This document shows, piece by piece, positions 33,633 to 44,420 of a stretch of 64,000 nucleotides of DNA (positions are counted from its first letter, which is position 1; each line of letters opens with the position of its first letter). The notes under the pieces are model-generated. The model had not been told where the DNA came from, ran no database searches, and saw nothing but the letters and a program-made list of their open reading frames with translations. Location: contig NZ_CP152019.1 of NCBI RefSeq assembly GCF_038622445.1, positions 4,066,501-4,130,500 of the forward strand, read 5' to 3'. The translations under genes were made by a program, and so were the position numbers. The stretch comes from Sporosarcina sp. FSL K6-1522 (lineage in GTDB: Bacteria; Bacillota; Bacilli; Bacillales_A; Planococcaceae).

Positions 33633-36140
33633 TTATGCATTGCCGTGACAGTTTTTAAATTTCTTCCCGCTACCACATGGACATGGATCATTTCGTCCAA
33701 TATTAACTGCCCGGCGCGCTGGTTTTTTTCGTACTTGCTCGCCATCCTCTTTCGGGTTGACAGCCTGCCCTTTCGCAACTTCCTCACGTTCAAGGTTATT
33801 GCGAATTTCGGCTTTCATGACATATTTAGAAGCATCGGACTCAATCGCTCCCACCATTTCTTCGAACATCGCAAACCCTTCCGACTGATATTCACGCAGT
33901 GGATCAGTTTGACCGTATGCACGTAAATGGATTCCGTGACGCAATTGGTCCATCGCATCGATATGATCCGTCCATTTTGAATCAATCGCACGCAGCAAGA
34001 CGACTTTCTCGAACTCGCGCATACGCTCCGCTGTCATTTCAGCTTCTTTTTCATCATAGTGCTTGATAACAGCATCTTGAATCAGCTTCGTCAATTGTTC
34101 AGCCGTTTTGCCTTCCATATCCGCTTGTGTCAGCGTACCTTCTGGTAGCAAATTCGCGCCGATGAAATCTTCTAAGCCTTTCAAATGCCAATCCGATTGT
34201 TTCTCTTCTGTCGTATGGAGCGCAACCGCTCTTTCCGCCACATTCGCTAGCATATTTTCAAGAACTTCGCGAATATTGTCGGAGCCGAGCACATCGTTCC
34301 GTTCCTTGTAAATGATTTCACGTTGTTGACGCAGGACATCGTCGTATTGAAGAAGACGTTTCCGCGCATCAAAGTTGTTCCCCTCTACCCGCTTCTGAGC
34401 AGATTCAACCGAACGGGAGACCATTTTTGACTGGATCGGTGTTTCATCGTCCATCCCAAGTTTCGTCATCATCGACTTCATCTGGTCTGAACCAAAACGA
34501 CGCATCAATTCATCCTCTAGGGATAAATAGAACTGTGTAATCCCCGGGTCACCTTGACGACCAGAACGACCACGAAGCTGATTATCGATTCGGCGCGACT
34601 CATGTCGTTCCGTACCGATAACCGCAAGACCACCAAGCTCTTGCACACCTTCACCTAGTTTAATGTCTGTACCACGACCAGCCATGTTCGTCGCGATGGT
34701 CACCGCGCCTTTTTGACCGGCTTCCAAAATAATTTCGGCTTCACGGCCATGATTTTTCGCGTTCAACACATTATGCTTCACGCCAAATTTCGTCAAATAT
34801 TTGGAAATAATCTCAGACGTTTCGATGGCTACCGTACCGACAAGTACAGGCTGCCCTTTCGTATTGCGCTCTTTAATATCTTCTGCAACGGCTTTATATT
34901 TACCAGCCATCGTTGCGTAGATTAAATCCGCACGGTCATCCCTTGAAATCGGACGGTTCGTCGGAATCGCAATGACGTTCATATTGTAAATATTGCGGAA
35001 CTCTTCCTCTTCCGTTTTCGCCGTCCCCGTCATACCAGAAAGCTTTTCGTACATCCGGAAGAAGTTCTGGAAGGTAATCGTTGCCAGCGTCATCGTTTCA
35101 TTCTGGACTTCCAGACCTTCTTTCGCCTCAATTGCCTGGTGCAAGCCATCACTATAACGACGACCTTTCATTAAACGCCCTGTGAATGAATCGACAATGA
35201 CAACTTCGCCTTCTTGCACAACATAATCGACATCGATATGCATACTCGCATGGGCTTTCAGCGACTGGTTAATCGCGTGATTCAGCGAGACATGTTTCAA
35301 ATCGAATAAGTTGTCGATACTAAATGCCTTCTCCGACTTTTCAATACCAGCTTCCGTCAAGACGACACCTTTCGTCGACTCATCATACGAATAGTCTTCT
35401 TCTTTTTTCAGCCCAAACACAAACTGATTCGCCAAGCGATACAATTCCGCCGATTTCGCCGCTTGCCCCGAAATGATCAACGGCGTACGCGCTTCATCGA
35501 TTAAGATGGAGTCCACCTCGTCAATAACTGCGTAAAAGAGTGGGCGCTGTACTTTGTGTTCATTGTAAAGCACCATATTATCACGCAAGTAGTCGAAACC
35601 AAGTTCGTTATTTGTACTATACGTAATGTCTGCACTATATGCTTCTCTTTTTTCTTCTTTCGACAGATGGTTCAAGTTCAAACCGACTGACAAGCCAAGA
35701 AATTCGTACAGCTGTCCCATCTCCATCGCGTCACGACTTGCCAAGTATTCGTTGACCGTCACAACATGCGCGCCTTTACCAGCAAGCGCGTTCAAATAAA
35801 CCGATAGCGTAGACGTCAACGTTTTCCCTTCACCCGTTTTCATCTCTGCGATATTGCCTTCGTGTAAAGCAGCCGCACCGATGATTTGTACACGGAATGG
35901 GTACATACCGAGTACACGGCGAGATGCTTCACGTACAACCGCAAATGCCTCAGCCTGCAATTGGTCAAGCGTTTCTCCCTTGTTGTAACGTTCCTTAAAT
36001 TCTTCCGTCTTTGCCGTTAATTGCTCATCCGAAAGTTGCTCCATTTGTGAAGCCAAAGTTTCAACCTTATCCGCAATCTTGTCGAGACGCTTCAAGTCTC
36101 GTTTATTCATATCAAACATTTTATTCAATACGCCAAGCAT
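33633..36140 (-). CDS. secA: Protein translocase ATPase SecA
   Basis: 835 residues, the usual Bacillus SecA size. It begins [10 protein letters not shown], has the Walker A region [12 protein letters not shown] (about 100-111), the DEAD-type [20 protein letters not shown] and the helicase motif GRGTDIKL. The C-terminal zinc-binding tail [13 protein letters not shown] is present. SecA powers export through SecYEG. It is followed within 40 bp by prfB, as in B. subtilis. Confidence 0.97.
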   Translation of the reverse strand: MLGVLNKMFDMNKRDLKRLDKIADKVETLASQMEQLSDEQLTAKTEEFKERYNKGETLDQLQAEAFAVVREASRRVLGMYPFRVQIIGAAALHEGNIAEMKTGEGKTLTSTLSVYLNALAGKGAHVVTVNEYLASRDAMEMGQLYEFLGLSVGLNLNHLSKEEKREAYSADITYSTNNELGFDYLRDNMVLYNEHKVQRPLFYAVIDEVDSILIDEARTPLIISGQAAKSAELYRLANQFVFGLKKEEDYSYDESTKGVVLTEAGIEKSEKAFSIDNLFDLKHVSLNHAINQSLKAHASMHIDVDYVVQEGEVVIVDSFTGRLMKGRRYSDGLHQAIEAKEGLEVQNETMTLATITFQNFFRMYEKLSGMTGTAKTEEEEFRNIYNMNVIAIPTNRPISRDDRADLIYATMAGKYKAVAEDIKERNTKGQPVLVGTVAIETSEIISKYLTKFGVKHNVLNAKNHGREAEIILEAGQKGAVTIATNMAGRGTDIKLGEGVQELGGLAVIGTERHESRRIDNQLRGRSGRQGDPGITQFYLSLEDELMRRFGSDQMKSMMTKLGMDDETPIQSKMVSRSVESAQKRVEGNNFDARKRLLQYDDVLRQQREIIYKERNDVLGSDNIREVLENMLANVAERAVALHTTEEKQSDWHLKGLEDFIGANLLPEGTLTQADMEGKTAEQLTKLIQDAVIKHYDEKEAEMTAERMREFEKVVLLRAIDSKWTDHIDAMDQLRHGIHLRAYGQTDPLREYQSEGFAMFEEMVGAIESDASKYVMKAEIRNNLEREEVAKGQAVNPKEDGEQVRKKPARRAVNIGRNDPCPCGSGKKFKNCHGNA

Positions 36141-36259
36141 TCAGGTCACATCCTCATTAAGTTCACTCTTCATTTTAACACTGTGAAATGCGCGGTGCAA
36201 ATCGTGTAGCCCAAACGTTTTCAGATGGTTATTTTTTGTGTTATTTGTATACTTTTTAT

Positions 36260-36375
36260 GCGGTGATGCCGGTGGATTGCGTGGTTCAACAGTATATATG
36301 CGCGGTTCGAGCGATGGATTGCGCGCTTCGTCGGCATATATGCGTGGTTCAATCGCTTCTTTGCGCAATCCAATT
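36260..36375. repeat. Tandem repeat array with 21-bp period upstream of secA
   Basis: Unit starts GCGTGGTTC (36279), GCGCGGTTC (36300), GCGCGCTTC (36321), GCGTGGTTC (36342) and GCGCAATCC (36363) are exactly 21 bp apart. A possible degenerate unit begins at 36260. The array lies in the 316-bp gap between secA and hpf, which holds no credible gene. The secA promoter must lie within or next to it, but I could not assign it. Confidence 0.8.
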
Positions 36376-36405
36376 ATTCATTCACATGCGACTCTTTTCT
36401 AATTC

Positions 36406-36445
36406 AAAAAAATCCCTAAGCGACAGCGTCCGTCACTTAGGGATT
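36406..36445 (-). terminator. Intrinsic terminator of hpf
   Basis: On the minus strand AATCCCTAAGTGACG / CGCTTAGGGATT is followed by TTTTTTG, 12 bp after the hpf stop codon. Confidence 0.9.
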
Positions 36446-36456
36446 CCAACCAATCG

Positions 36457-37026
36457 TTAGTTTGTTTCAATCAAACCATATTTGCCGTCTTTACGTTTGT
36501 ATACGATATGCGTACCGTCAGACTCTGCATCTGTGAAGATGAAGAAATTATGGCCGAGCATATTCATTTGAAGGATGGCTTCCTCTTGATCCATCGGTTT
36601 CAGATCAAATTGTTTCGTGCGAACAATCGGGAATTCATGATCTTCCTCTAAAACTTCTACAGATTTATCTTCGCTTTTATTAACTGACGCAAAGAATGCT
36701 GCAACGCCTTCACGTTCACGGAATTTACGATTCACTTTTGTTTTGTATTTACGAATTTGACGTTCGAGTTTGTCGACAATTAAGTCGATTGCTGCGTATA
36801 GATCGTTATGACGTTCTTCTGCTCGAAGTGTCAAATTTTTCATCGGAATAGTTACTTCCACTTTTGTCTGCTTGTCGTTATACACTTTCATATTCACATT
36901 TGCTGTTGCTGTTTCGATTGTTTCTTCTGTGAAATACCTTTCGAGTTTTTGGACTTTCTTCTCGACGTGTTCACGGATCGCCGGAGTCACCTCAATATTT
37001 TCACCGCGGATGTTGAAGTTTAACAT
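36457..37026 (-). CDS. hpf: Long-form ribosome hibernation promoting factor
   Basis: 189 residues with an N-terminal S30AE domain (about 1-105, starting MLNFNIRGENIEVTPAI) and the C-terminal dimerisation domain (about 130-187: PMDQEEAILQMNMLGHNFFIF). Long HPF dimerises ribosomes into inactive 100S particles in stationary phase or stress. The ATG follows AAAGGAGGAG. It lies upstream of secA, as yvyD does in B. subtilis. I did not identify a stress-sigma promoter. Confidence 0.95.
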   Translation of the reverse strand: MLNFNIRGENIEVTPAIREHVEKKVQKLERYFTEETIETATANVNMKVYNDKQTKVEVTIPMKNLTLRAEERHNDLYAAIDLIVDKLERQIRKYKTKVNRKFREREGVAAFFASVNKSEDKSVEVLEEDHEFPIVRTKQFDLKPMDQEEAILQMNMLGHNFFIFTDAESDGTHIVYKRKDGKYGLIETN

Positions 37027-37150
37027 ATGAACTCCTCCTTTATTTGACCATATAGTACTCTTCTACATCTTCCCTTTAAAGTCCTTCTAAAAACATTGAA
37101 AAATTAAAAAAAATTGTCGAATGATGCCGTTTTTGTGTCTAACCCATTTT

Positions 37151-37540
37151 TCAATGCCTCTTCGACGCTTTTTCAGCACCCATCATAGTGCGACGGCTTT
37201 GCTTCAGTTCATGAACAATTTGTGCTTCCACTTCAGTATCCTCAACAAAATCAAAGCCATACATCCAACCATCACTATAAGGCTTTTTCCAAACTATACT
37301 TCCTTCGACCTCAATGCTGTTTTCGTACAACGTAAACTCTATGCGTAAGCGGACTGGCTTATGTTCGAGCGGAATATCAAACTTCGTCGCAAATTTCAAA
37401 CCACCCGGGCTAATATTCACCAGCTGACAATGCCCTCGCTTAGATTCCTTTTCTTCCGGCGCTGCAATGACAACTCGAAATTCAGCTTCAAGCGGTTCGT
37501 CAAATGTATATCGAAAGTATTCATTCCTTTTATAAAACAT
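37151..37540 (-). CDS. PilZ domain protein (c-di-GMP binding candidate)
   Basis: A 129-residue single PilZ domain. The N-terminal RNEYFRY region supplies basic residues like the first c-di-GMP motif, though the spacing is RxxxxR rather than the usual RxxxR. The second motif NISPGG fits [D/N]xSxxG. Such proteins act as c-di-GMP sensors, often braking motility. Its place between the chemoreceptor gene and hpf within a motility region supports that idea. Start ATG 37540 with GAGGTGTGAGGG upstream. Confidence 0.82.
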   Translation of the reverse strand: MFYKRNEYFRYTFDEPLEAEFRVVIAAPEEKESKRGHCQLVNISPGGLKFATKFDIPLEHKPVRLRIEFTLYENSIEVEGSIVWKKPYSDGWMYGFDFVEDTEVEAQIVHELKQSRRTMMGAEKASKRH

Positions 37541-37613
37541 CCCTCACACCTCGTTCCATTACTAGCCATTTCTTCCATCATAACAAATGGAAGACTTTTC
37601 ATCGAACTTCAGC

Positions 37614-39089
37614 TCAGCTTCTTGTATGTCTCATTTGCATCGCTTCTTCATGCGTTTCATGAATATACTGCGCAGTTTGCTGTTGCTCAGCCGTCAATTC
37701 GGTCAGCGTAGCATTCAACTCTTCCACAGCCGCCGTACTTTGTTCAACAATCGCCGCAAATGCCATCGTGCGCTCCTGAATCGACGCACTATCCGCCGTA
37801 ATGCCCCCAAAGCTTTGGATGAACACCGATAACTCCTGCTGCAATGTCGTCATTGTTTCACATAACGCAGTAAAGGATAAGCTAGACGCATCCGCCACGG
37901 CTGTTTGCACACTTATTTGCTGCAAGCCTTCTCCGAGCTTCGTCACAGCCAGTTCGTTATAACGATTCACTTCTACTAAATTGCCATCAATTTTCTTCAA
38001 CGTATCATCTGTTAGACCAGCGAGCTTTCGAATTTCATCCGCAACGACAGCAAAGCCTTTGCCTTGTTCACCTGCCCGTGCCGCTTCAATCGAAGCATTC
38101 AATGCCAATAAATTCGTCTGCTCCGTAATAACCTTGATCGAACTCGCAAACGCATTTGTTTCATCAATTTTCCCCGATAACATTGCAAAGGTTTCATGTA
38201 ACTCTGTGAAAAATAAAGAAAATGTATCAATGCTTGCTTTTAACTTCACACTATTTTCCGTGCCTTCTTCAGCTTTCCGTCCCGCTTCACTTGTCTGGAT
38301 GACGATTTGCCCCAATCCTTCAGCAATCACTTGAACCGATTCATACGTACGCTCTGCATTTTTTGCAATATCGCCAATATGATCTGCCTGATGCTGACTC
38401 CCTATACTTACTTCATTCACAGCCGCAAGCATCTCGTTCTGTCCAATCGCAGCTGTCTCTGTACTGGTGCGTAGTTGACCAAGATTCGCCGTTATTTTTT
38501 CCACACAGCCATCCAGTCGAGCTGTGAGTGCTTCTTCTTCCAGCACCTTCGATTCCGTCAATTCGACAAGCTGTTCCACATGTGCAAATACCCGCACATT
38601 TTGACGAACAAGTAAAAATAATAGAAGCCCCGCAAGCAAATATAAAATCACAAGATTCGTTCCACTTTCTTCAACCAGTTCAGGTTGCACAAAAAGCAGG
38701 TTATTCGTCACAATGGCAATGGCACCGAGTACGTAGCCGAATGCCATTATCCGCATCATGCCATGGATAGAGGCAAGTACTAAAATAAGTAGAATAATAC
38801 CGATTGTTCCTAAATTCGCCTCCGAGAAAAAGATGACACCCATCGCAATACTAAAATTCAATATCAACAGTCCATATGGAAGTACTCGCGATACCGCTTC
38901 TATTTTCATGCTTAAACTATAGAGAGTAATTGCTAGCACAAAAGGAATCGCAACAGGCAACAGAATGGCTAGCGGTGCCCGCTGAATAAGTTGGGCAACC
39001 AAACCAAGCCCAGCCGCAAGCGCAAATCCAATCATCATAATCCGATTCTTTCGAAGCCAATCTTCCCGCTTCAATTGTTCAATATTCAC
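37614..39089 (-). CDS. Methyl-accepting chemotaxis protein with polytopic membrane sensor and no periplasmic domain
   Basis: 491 residues. About six transmembrane helices fill residues 18-165 with very short loops, so there is no extracellular ligand domain, and I see no HAMP domain. A coiled-coil signalling domain (about 185-490) carries the hairpin tip [30 protein letters not shown]. It should signal to CheA/CheW from a membrane-embedded or intracellular cue. The start is GTG at 39089, seven bases after AAGGAG. It separates the fliDST operon from hpf, an insertion compared with B. subtilis. Confidence 0.88.
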   Translation of the reverse strand: MNIEQLKREDWLRKNRIMMIGFALAAGLGLVAQLIQRAPLAILLPVAIPFVLAITLYSLSMKIEAVSRVLPYGLLILNFSIAMGVIFFSEANLGTIGIILLILVLASIHGMMRIMAFGYVLGAIAIVTNNLLFVQPELVEESGTNLVILYLLAGLLLFLLVRQNVRVFAHVEQLVELTESKVLEEEALTARLDGCVEKITANLGQLRTSTETAAIGQNEMLAAVNEVSIGSQHQADHIGDIAKNAERTYESVQVIAEGLGQIVIQTSEAGRKAEEGTENSVKLKASIDTFSLFFTELHETFAMLSGKIDETNAFASSIKVITEQTNLLALNASIEAARAGEQGKGFAVVADEIRKLAGLTDDTLKKIDGNLVEVNRYNELAVTKLGEGLQQISVQTAVADASSLSFTALCETMTTLQQELSVFIQSFGGITADSASIQERTMAFAAIVEQSTAAVEELNATLTELTAEQQQTAQYIHETHEEAMQMRHTRS

Positions 39090-39267
39090 ACCCGTTCACT
39101 CCTTAAATGTCAATTTCAATTACTATCTGAATATACTAAATAAATCCGTATGTAAAATGTATCATTAATGAATAGGTATTCATATGGGTGTAATTGACCA
39201 ATTCCTATTCTATGGAAGTAAAACTTGTATTCTTTTCCACTTTGATACCTCTTTTGATTTCGACAGA

Positions 39268-39303
39268 TAAAAAACCCGATAGAGAATAGTTCCCTACCGA
39301 GTT
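39268..39303 (-). terminator. Intrinsic terminator of the flaG-fliD-fliS-fliT operon
   Basis: On the minus strand AACTCGGTAGGGAAC / ATTCTCTATCGGGTT pairs with a few wobble or mismatched positions and runs into TTTTTT, just past the fliT stop codon. Confidence 0.75.
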
Positions 39304-39308
39304 CCTAT

Positions 39309-39665
39309 TTACTGCTTTGTATCGTAAAATGTACCGTCACGTGCGACATTACTGTAAGGATTGACGTAGTTTTTCATATTGCCTTTTTTAGATTGGGCTT
39401 CAGAAATATTCACACGAATTTGATTTGTAAACAACGCAAGTTTTTTCTGAACGTCTGCTTCCAATGCAACAAGTTCTTCGCCAAACGCTTCTTCTTCACT
39501 AGTAAACGGTGCAGCTATATGCGGTTGAAGCTTGTCCCGACTATCCAAAAATCCTTCAATACTTAAAATCACGGCATCGCGTTGTTCTTCAGAAGTCTCG
39601 CCTGTCGTCAATGCCAACAATTTCTCCGTCACATCACGCCAAGCAATCATTGCGGGCCGAATCAT
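39309..39665 (-). CDS. fliT: FliT-like flagellar export chaperone
   Basis: A 118-residue, mostly helical acidic protein. Sequence similarity to FliT is weak, but its position as the gene after fliS (start codon overlapping the fliS stop as ATGA) and its size fit. In B. subtilis FliT is the chaperone for the filament cap protein FliD. It closes the flaG-fliD-fliS-fliT operon. Confidence 0.78.
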   Translation of the reverse strand: MIRPAMIAWRDVTEKLLALTTGETSEEQRDAVILSIEGFLDSRDKLQPHIAAPFTSEEEAFGEELVALEADVQKKLALFTNQIRVNISEAQSKKGNMKNYVNPYSNVARDGTFYDTKQ

Positions 39666-40063
39666 ATTTCATCCACATTCGCATACTGCTTTTGCCGATT
39701 AATTTGAATAACCTGCTTCCACGTATCGCGAAATTCCCTAATAATCGCAGATGCCTCATCGAATAAGGTACTATCATTTTTGATATTACCATCAACAAGA
39801 CGGCTATTGGCAAATTCGTAGAGAATGAGCATATTTTTAGCAACTGGATAAGATCTATCAAGTGTCAGCATCAACTCAGAAATAATAGCCTGTGCTTTTT
39901 TAATAGATGTATTCTTTTCTTCCATATCCCCATCTATCAATCCTCTTTTTGCTTGTTCTATGAACTTCAAACAGCCATTGTACAACATGAGCGTTAGCTC
40001 ACCAGGTGTCGATGTATTGACCGAGTTATTCTGGTATTTTGCATATGGATTATTGCTAGCCAT
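39662..40063 (-). CDS. fliS: Flagellar export chaperone FliS
   Basis: 133 residues. It starts MASNNPYAKYQNNSVNT and continues with the typical PGELTLMLYNGCLKFI. FliS binds the C-terminus of flagellin and holds it unfolded for secretion. It is placed between fliD and fliT and translationally coupled to fliT. Confidence 0.95.
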   Translation of the reverse strand: MASNNPYAKYQNNSVNTSTPGELTLMLYNGCLKFIEQAKRGLIDGDMEEKNTSIKKAQAIISELMLTLDRSYPVAKNMLILYEFANSRLVDGNIKNDSTLFDEASAIIREFRDTWKQVIQINRQKQYANVDEI

Positions 40064-40093
40064 TTTATATCTCCTTTTATACGACTTACTAGA

Positions 40094-41551
40094 TTAATAC
40101 CCACCAAGTGTACTTTGCAACTGTGCGGATTGTGCGTTTGCACGGTTAATCGCCATTTCCATTGCCGTGAACTGTTTCCACAAGCGATCTTCAACCGTTT
40201 TCATACGTTCTTCAAAACGAACAATTTGCTCATTCATACTTTTCATCGTACTGCCAAGCGTAAATGTATCATTCCCTGCTCCTACGCTACCTGCTCGTTT
40301 AGAAATTGACTTTTGTCCTTCATCGATAGCGTTACGGAACTTTGTTGCAAGTCCTTCGTCCGTTTTTGTAAAAAGCTCGGAAACTTTGTTTGGTTCTGTT
40401 GCAATCATTTCACGAAGTTTTTTCTCATCGATTATAAGTTTGCCATTATCTTTGTAGTTATTAGACGTGGTGATTCCAATGTCACTTAGGCGAATCTTAC
40501 CATCCGTTCCATTAACCTCGCTGTTCAATGCATCGCGCATCTTCGTCAACATGCTTGAAATCGTCGGGTCGTTGCGCAGCGTTCCACTCATCGCTTTTTC
40601 TTCCCACATCTTAATTTCATTTTCTTTCATATCTTTCTTCTGTTCTTCAGATAGCGGCTGATAGTCACGGTATTTAGGCTCGCGAATCTTCGCATTCAAT
40701 TCTTCAATCATCTTGTTATAGTCATTGACAAATTGAATGACAGTGTCAGCGATTTTATCCGTGTCTGGAGATGAACTGAATGTTACATCACTTGTTGTCA
40801 CTTGTTTTAAGTTCACTTCAAAACCATTGATTGTGAATGAGTTGGATGAGCGTTCAGTAGCTAGTCCATTAAAAGTAAATTGTGCATTTAGGCCAGCTGT
40901 CTTAACTGCATTTGATGCGTCTAATTTCAATTTATCTCCCATACCACCAGTGACAGTGATTGCGCCATCACCACTATTTTTAGCAGTCATTGCGATTTTC
41001 CCTGTATGTGAATCAAAAAATGCATTTACTCCCGTTTCTTTATTAATTCTAGTTAAAACAGATTCGATTGTATCCGTTTCTTCAAACGTTAGTACTTCAC
41101 CAGCTTTTCCTGGTGCATCAATCTTAATTGTCATATCTCCCTGCTCTAACCCAAGTTCTTTTAATGTAGAATTTTTCACTTGTGCCTCAGTAAGTTTAGT
41201 ACCGTCTGATTGTTGTAACTCTCCACCTTGCACAGTTGCTTTCTTAGCCAACCGCTCAATCGAGATCGTTCCTGTAAAATCAGCTATTGAATTCGTACTT
41301 TTAATGTCAACCGCATTTGGATTGGAGTTCGTTACATTTTTCGCCATGAACGTACTTTCGAACTGCAATGTGTCCCCAATTTTACTACTTGTTGCTTGCA
41401 AATTCCGGTTAATGCTGCGGTAATCATTCAATTGCCACTCCAAGTATTGCTTTTTCTGTATCGTTTTATCTAGCGGTATCCGATTTGCCTTCATTAAATC
41501 CTTAATAATCGAGTCTATATCCATCCCCGAAGCTATTCCACCAATTCTCAT
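40094..41551 (-). CDS. fliD: Flagellar filament capping protein FliD
   Basis: 485 residues with the FliD N-terminal domain (MRIGGIASGMDIDSIIKDLM) and the C-terminal coiled-coil domain (about 370-480). The central region (about 160-300) is the variable part. FliD caps the growing filament and folds exported flagellin subunits. It is second in the flaG-fliD-fliS-fliT operon under a sigma-D-type promoter. Confidence 0.96.
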   Translation of the reverse strand: MRIGGIASGMDIDSIIKDLMKANRIPLDKTIQKKQYLEWQLNDYRSINRNLQATSSKIGDTLQFESTFMAKNVTNSNPNAVDIKSTNSIADFTGTISIERLAKKATVQGGELQQSDGTKLTEAQVKNSTLKELGLEQGDMTIKIDAPGKAGEVLTFEETDTIESVLTRINKETGVNAFFDSHTGKIAMTAKNSGDGAITVTGGMGDKLKLDASNAVKTAGLNAQFTFNGLATERSSNSFTINGFEVNLKQVTTSDVTFSSSPDTDKIADTVIQFVNDYNKMIEELNAKIREPKYRDYQPLSEEQKKDMKENEIKMWEEKAMSGTLRNDPTISSMLTKMRDALNSEVNGTDGKIRLSDIGITTSNNYKDNGKLIIDEKKLREMIATEPNKVSELFTKTDEGLATKFRNAIDEGQKSISKRAGSVGAGNDTFTLGSTMKSMNEQIVRFEERMKTVEDRLWKQFTAMEMAINRANAQSAQLQSTLGGY

Positions 41552-41570
41552 AATCCTTCACACCTTCTCA

Positions 41571-41942
41571 TCATATTTTTTGATCTACCAATAAGCCTAC
41601 AAATTCACGCATCGCCGCATGGATATCCATCAATTTCTTGGATGGGATTTCCCGAATGACTTCGTCGGTTGTCGAATCGACAACCGTGACATAGTATTCG
41701 TTGAGCTTATCATGAAACTTAAATCGCAATTGCGTATTGGCACTCGCCAAAAATGTGTTCATACTGTCTGTCATTTGCTTTGCTTTCTCTGCTGACAACT
41801 GTTGTTCTTGGTCGGCTTGCGGCTGTACTTTCTCTGCAACGGCTTTCACTGGAATAACCTGGACATCCATGTCCGGTGCCGCTTTTTCTACTGAAACGCT
41901 TGCTTGATGCGTCACAGTTCCACTATCCATACGACTGACCAT
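41571..41942 (-). CDS. flaG: FlaG family flagellar protein
   Basis: 123 residues. A variable polar N-terminus (1-65) is followed by the FlaG domain (about 68-121: LRFKFHDKLNEYYVTVVD, EVIREIPSKKLMDIHAAM). FlaG influences filament length in some bacteria. It is the first gene of the operon, with GGGAGG eight bases before the ATG and a sigma-D promoter about 45 bp upstream. Confidence 0.92.
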   Translation of the reverse strand: MVSRMDSGTVTHQASVSVEKAAPDMDVQVIPVKAVAEKVQPQADQEQQLSAEKAKQMTDSMNTFLASANTQLRFKFHDKLNEYYVTVVDSTTDEVIREIPSKKLMDIHAAMREFVGLLVDQKI

Positions 41943-41983
41943 TCCTCAAACCTCCCTGTTCATGAGAACTTCCATTACAAATT

Positions 41984-42010
41984 ATATCGGCATATCCAAA
42001 AGGAAGTTGA
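41984..42010 (-). promoter_or_regulatory. Sigma-D (flagellar) promoter of the flaG-fliDST operon
   Basis: On the minus strand TCAA, 15 bases, then GCCGATAT, a perfect -10 for the SigD consensus TAAA-N15-GCCGATAT. It lies just upstream of flaG. Confidence 0.8.
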
Positions 42011-42159
42011 GCCAATTGACAATAAAAAGTACTGAATTTTACTCTTTCCCCTTCAATATACTATCTATTTGAACAGATGAATATCGCCTAGTCGCTACAG
42101 GTTCAATAAACCCTGCATTAAATCATTATTCTGAACCCTCTTATTATTAATCCAACTCT

Positions 42160-42186
42160 AAACAAATGATTGAATAAACCGAAATT
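42160..42186 (+). promoter_or_regulatory. Sigma-D promoter of chemoreceptor gene 1
   Basis: TAAA, exactly 15 bases, then ACCGAAAT, matching the SigD consensus with two -10 changes. It lies 50 bp before the start codon. Confidence 0.75.
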
Positions 42187-42236
42187 CACAGTAAGTGGTC
42201 TCTTTTTAAAAATTAAGAAAAGGAAGGTGTTTCGAT

Positions 42237-44234
42237 ATGTTTAAATCCGTCAAAACTAAAATCATTTTAACGGTCATGGTACTATTTCTCATCGGAATAT
42301 CCATTATGACAATAATTAGTAGTACACAGGTGAAAAATAATACAGAAGAAAGCATCATTAATTCGAGTGGTACACTCGTTAACGAGATAGGCTATATCAT
42401 TGAGAACTTTCTCGGTCAGTATGACAAAGGCCTCACTCAAATTGCTACCTCACCTACGGTTATTGAATTTGCAGAAGCAGGCAATGGAGAAGCCGTAAGT
42501 AGCCAACTTCAAGCCATCAATTCTGTATTTGAAAACTTCCTTGGTCCTTATGCCGATGCATCATCTATCTACTTAACATTACCGACTAAACAAACCGTGA
42601 TTTCGCCTTACTCTGATCTCGGAGAGGACTTTGATCCCACAACACGTGATTGGTATACGCTAGCGATGGTAAATCCCGACACGGTACACTGGACAAATCC
42701 TTATATTGACGAAGCAACGGGCGAATTCGTTATTAGCGCTTCAAAAGCGGTACAAACAAATGGCAAAGTCATCGGTGTCGTCGGCCTCGATGTCCAACTT
42801 GCTGCACTCACCGATACAATTTCAGCGAGCGACATTGGCTACGAGGGCTACCCAGCCATATTTGATACGGAAGGAACAGCCATTGCCCACCCTACATTAC
42901 AAGGTGATAACTTAATGGACCTCCCTTACATCACTGAAATGTACAAAAACGATTCCGAACGGGACGTGATTCATTATGTCCATGAAAATGTCCCGAAAGT
43001 GCTGATTTACTCTACACTCCCAGAATTCGGTTGGAAAGTGTTAGCCGTCTATGATGAAAAAAATATTAATGAAATGGCCAATGACCTACGCATCTCGATG
43101 GTCATCGTTGCACTCGTGACGTTATTCGTCATCTTTGCTGCATTGTACATCATGATTAGCCGAACCATCAAACCACTTGGACAAGTAAACGCACTAATGG
43201 ACTCTGTTTCGCAAGGGGATTTAACCGTTCGCACCGACATTAAGAGCAATGATGAGATTGGTGAACTCGGGCGCAACTTCAACATCATGATTGACAACAT
43301 GAATGCCATCATTACGGTCGTCAATAGCTCCGCATCAAACGTTCGCGTAAGTTCCGAAAGTTTGAGTGCAGTTGCGGAAGAAACGAGCGCTTCCAGTGAA
43401 GAGGTTGCACACGCAGTCAACGAAATTGCACACGGTGCATCAAGATCCGCTGAAGATGCTGAAATCGTTACCGAACGCTCCGACCTTCTTGGTCAGCAAA
43501 TTAACGAAATCACAACGAAAGCTGGCATCATGTCCGACATCGCTACAAAAGCTGGGGAAATGAATACCAATGGTCAAGGCCAAATGCAACAGCTCAAACA
43601 ATCCTTCGGCGACTGGGAAACGAACCTACACTCCATGTCCGAAGTCATCGGCACACTAGAAACAAAAGTGAAAGCAATCGGCGGTGTCATGGAAACAATC
43701 ACCGAAATTTCAGCACAAACCAATTTACTCGCACTGAATGCCAGCATTGAAGCAGCACGCGCTGGCGAACACGGTAAAGGCTTCGCTGTCGTGGCAGATG
43801 AAGTACGAAAACTCGCAGAACAATCGGCGCGTTCTACAGAAGAGGTTAAAGTGACCGTTCAAGAACTACAAACAGAATCACAACTTGTCACCCAACAAAT
43901 GAACGACACACGTGACAACTTCCAGCGTCAAGGAACAGTCGTCAATGATACCGAAACGACTTTCGGGGAAATCTCTACCTTGATGGCCGATATGCAAGAC
44001 TCCATCGCTGCCGTCTATACAGAAATCCAGAAAGTCACATCTCATAAAGAGGACGTCTCAGAAACAATCCAAACGATGGCAGCCACTTCTGAAGAAACAG
44101 CCGCTGCCTGCGAAGAAGTCAGTGCCTCCACAGACGAACAACTACGCGCCATCCAATCCGTAACGGATGCAGCAGAAACGCTAACGGAGTTGAGCGAGGA
44201 ATTGAGCACAGCCGTTAATCGATTTAAAGTATAA
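42237..44234 (+). CDS. Methyl-accepting chemotaxis protein 1 of a tandem triplet (dCache type)
   Basis: 665 residues: a transmembrane helix (about 9-28), an extracellular double-Cache domain (about 35-275, with [11 protein letters not shown] and [10 protein letters not shown]), a second helix (about 280-302), a HAMP domain (about 303-356) and a methyl-accepting signalling domain with the tip [18 protein letters not shown]. It should bind a small ligand outside and steer CheA. It is the first of three adjacent paralogues on the plus strand, each with its own SigD promoter and terminator. The ligand cannot be told from sequence. Confidence 0.95.
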   Translation: MFKSVKTKIILTVMVLFLIGISIMTIISSTQVKNNTEESIINSSGTLVNEIGYIIENFLGQYDKGLTQIATSPTVIEFAEAGNGEAVSSQLQAINSVFENFLGPYADASSIYLTLPTKQTVISPYSDLGEDFDPTTRDWYTLAMVNPDTVHWTNPYIDEATGEFVISASKAVQTNGKVIGVVGLDVQLAALTDTISASDIGYEGYPAIFDTEGTAIAHPTLQGDNLMDLPYITEMYKNDSERDVIHYVHENVPKVLIYSTLPEFGWKVLAVYDEKNINEMANDLRISMVIVALVTLFVIFAALYIMISRTIKPLGQVNALMDSVSQGDLTVRTDIKSNDEIGELGRNFNIMIDNMNAIITVVNSSASNVRVSSESLSAVAEETSASSEEVAHAVNEIAHGASRSAEDAEIVTERSDLLGQQINEITTKAGIMSDIATKAGEMNTNGQGQMQQLKQSFGDWETNLHSMSEVIGTLETKVKAIGGVMETITEISAQTNLLALNASIEAARAGEHGKGFAVVADEVRKLAEQSARSTEEVKVTVQELQTESQLVTQQMNDTRDNFQRQGTVVNDTETTFGEISTLMADMQDSIAAVYTEIQKVTSHKEDVSETIQTMAATSEETAAACEEVSASTDEQLRAIQSVTDAAETLTELSEELSTAVNRFKV

Positions 44235-44240
44235 AAACTG

Positions 44241-44276
44241 AAACCCATTCTGGACAATACATCCAGAGTGGGTTTT
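44241..44276 (+). terminator. Intrinsic terminator of chemoreceptor gene 1
   Basis: The stem AAACCCATTCTGGA / TCCAGAGTGGGTTT is followed by TATGTTTTTT. Confidence 0.88.
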
Positions 44277-44341
44277 ATGTTTTTTATCCTATAAACTGAA
44301 TTCCAATGCTATTGCCAAGCTTAGTATTTTCTTCTTATCGC

Positions 44342-44368
44342 TAAACAATTGTATAGAAAAGCCGAAAA
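44342..44368 (+). promoter_or_regulatory. Sigma-D promoter of chemoreceptor gene 2
   Basis: TAAA, 15 bases, then GCCGAAAA. It matches the SigD consensus closely and lies 53 bp before the start codon. Confidence 0.8.
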
Positions 44369-44420
44369 TCTTTTATAGTGACCTATTTAAACAGGACGAA
44401 AGAGAAGGTGTTCAATAGAT

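Noticed and set aside
40737..41423. A 228-codon plus-strand ORF antisense to fliD
   Set aside because: It is a shadow frame of fliD with no ribosome site. Its Ser/Val/Pro-rich composition is typical of antisense frames.
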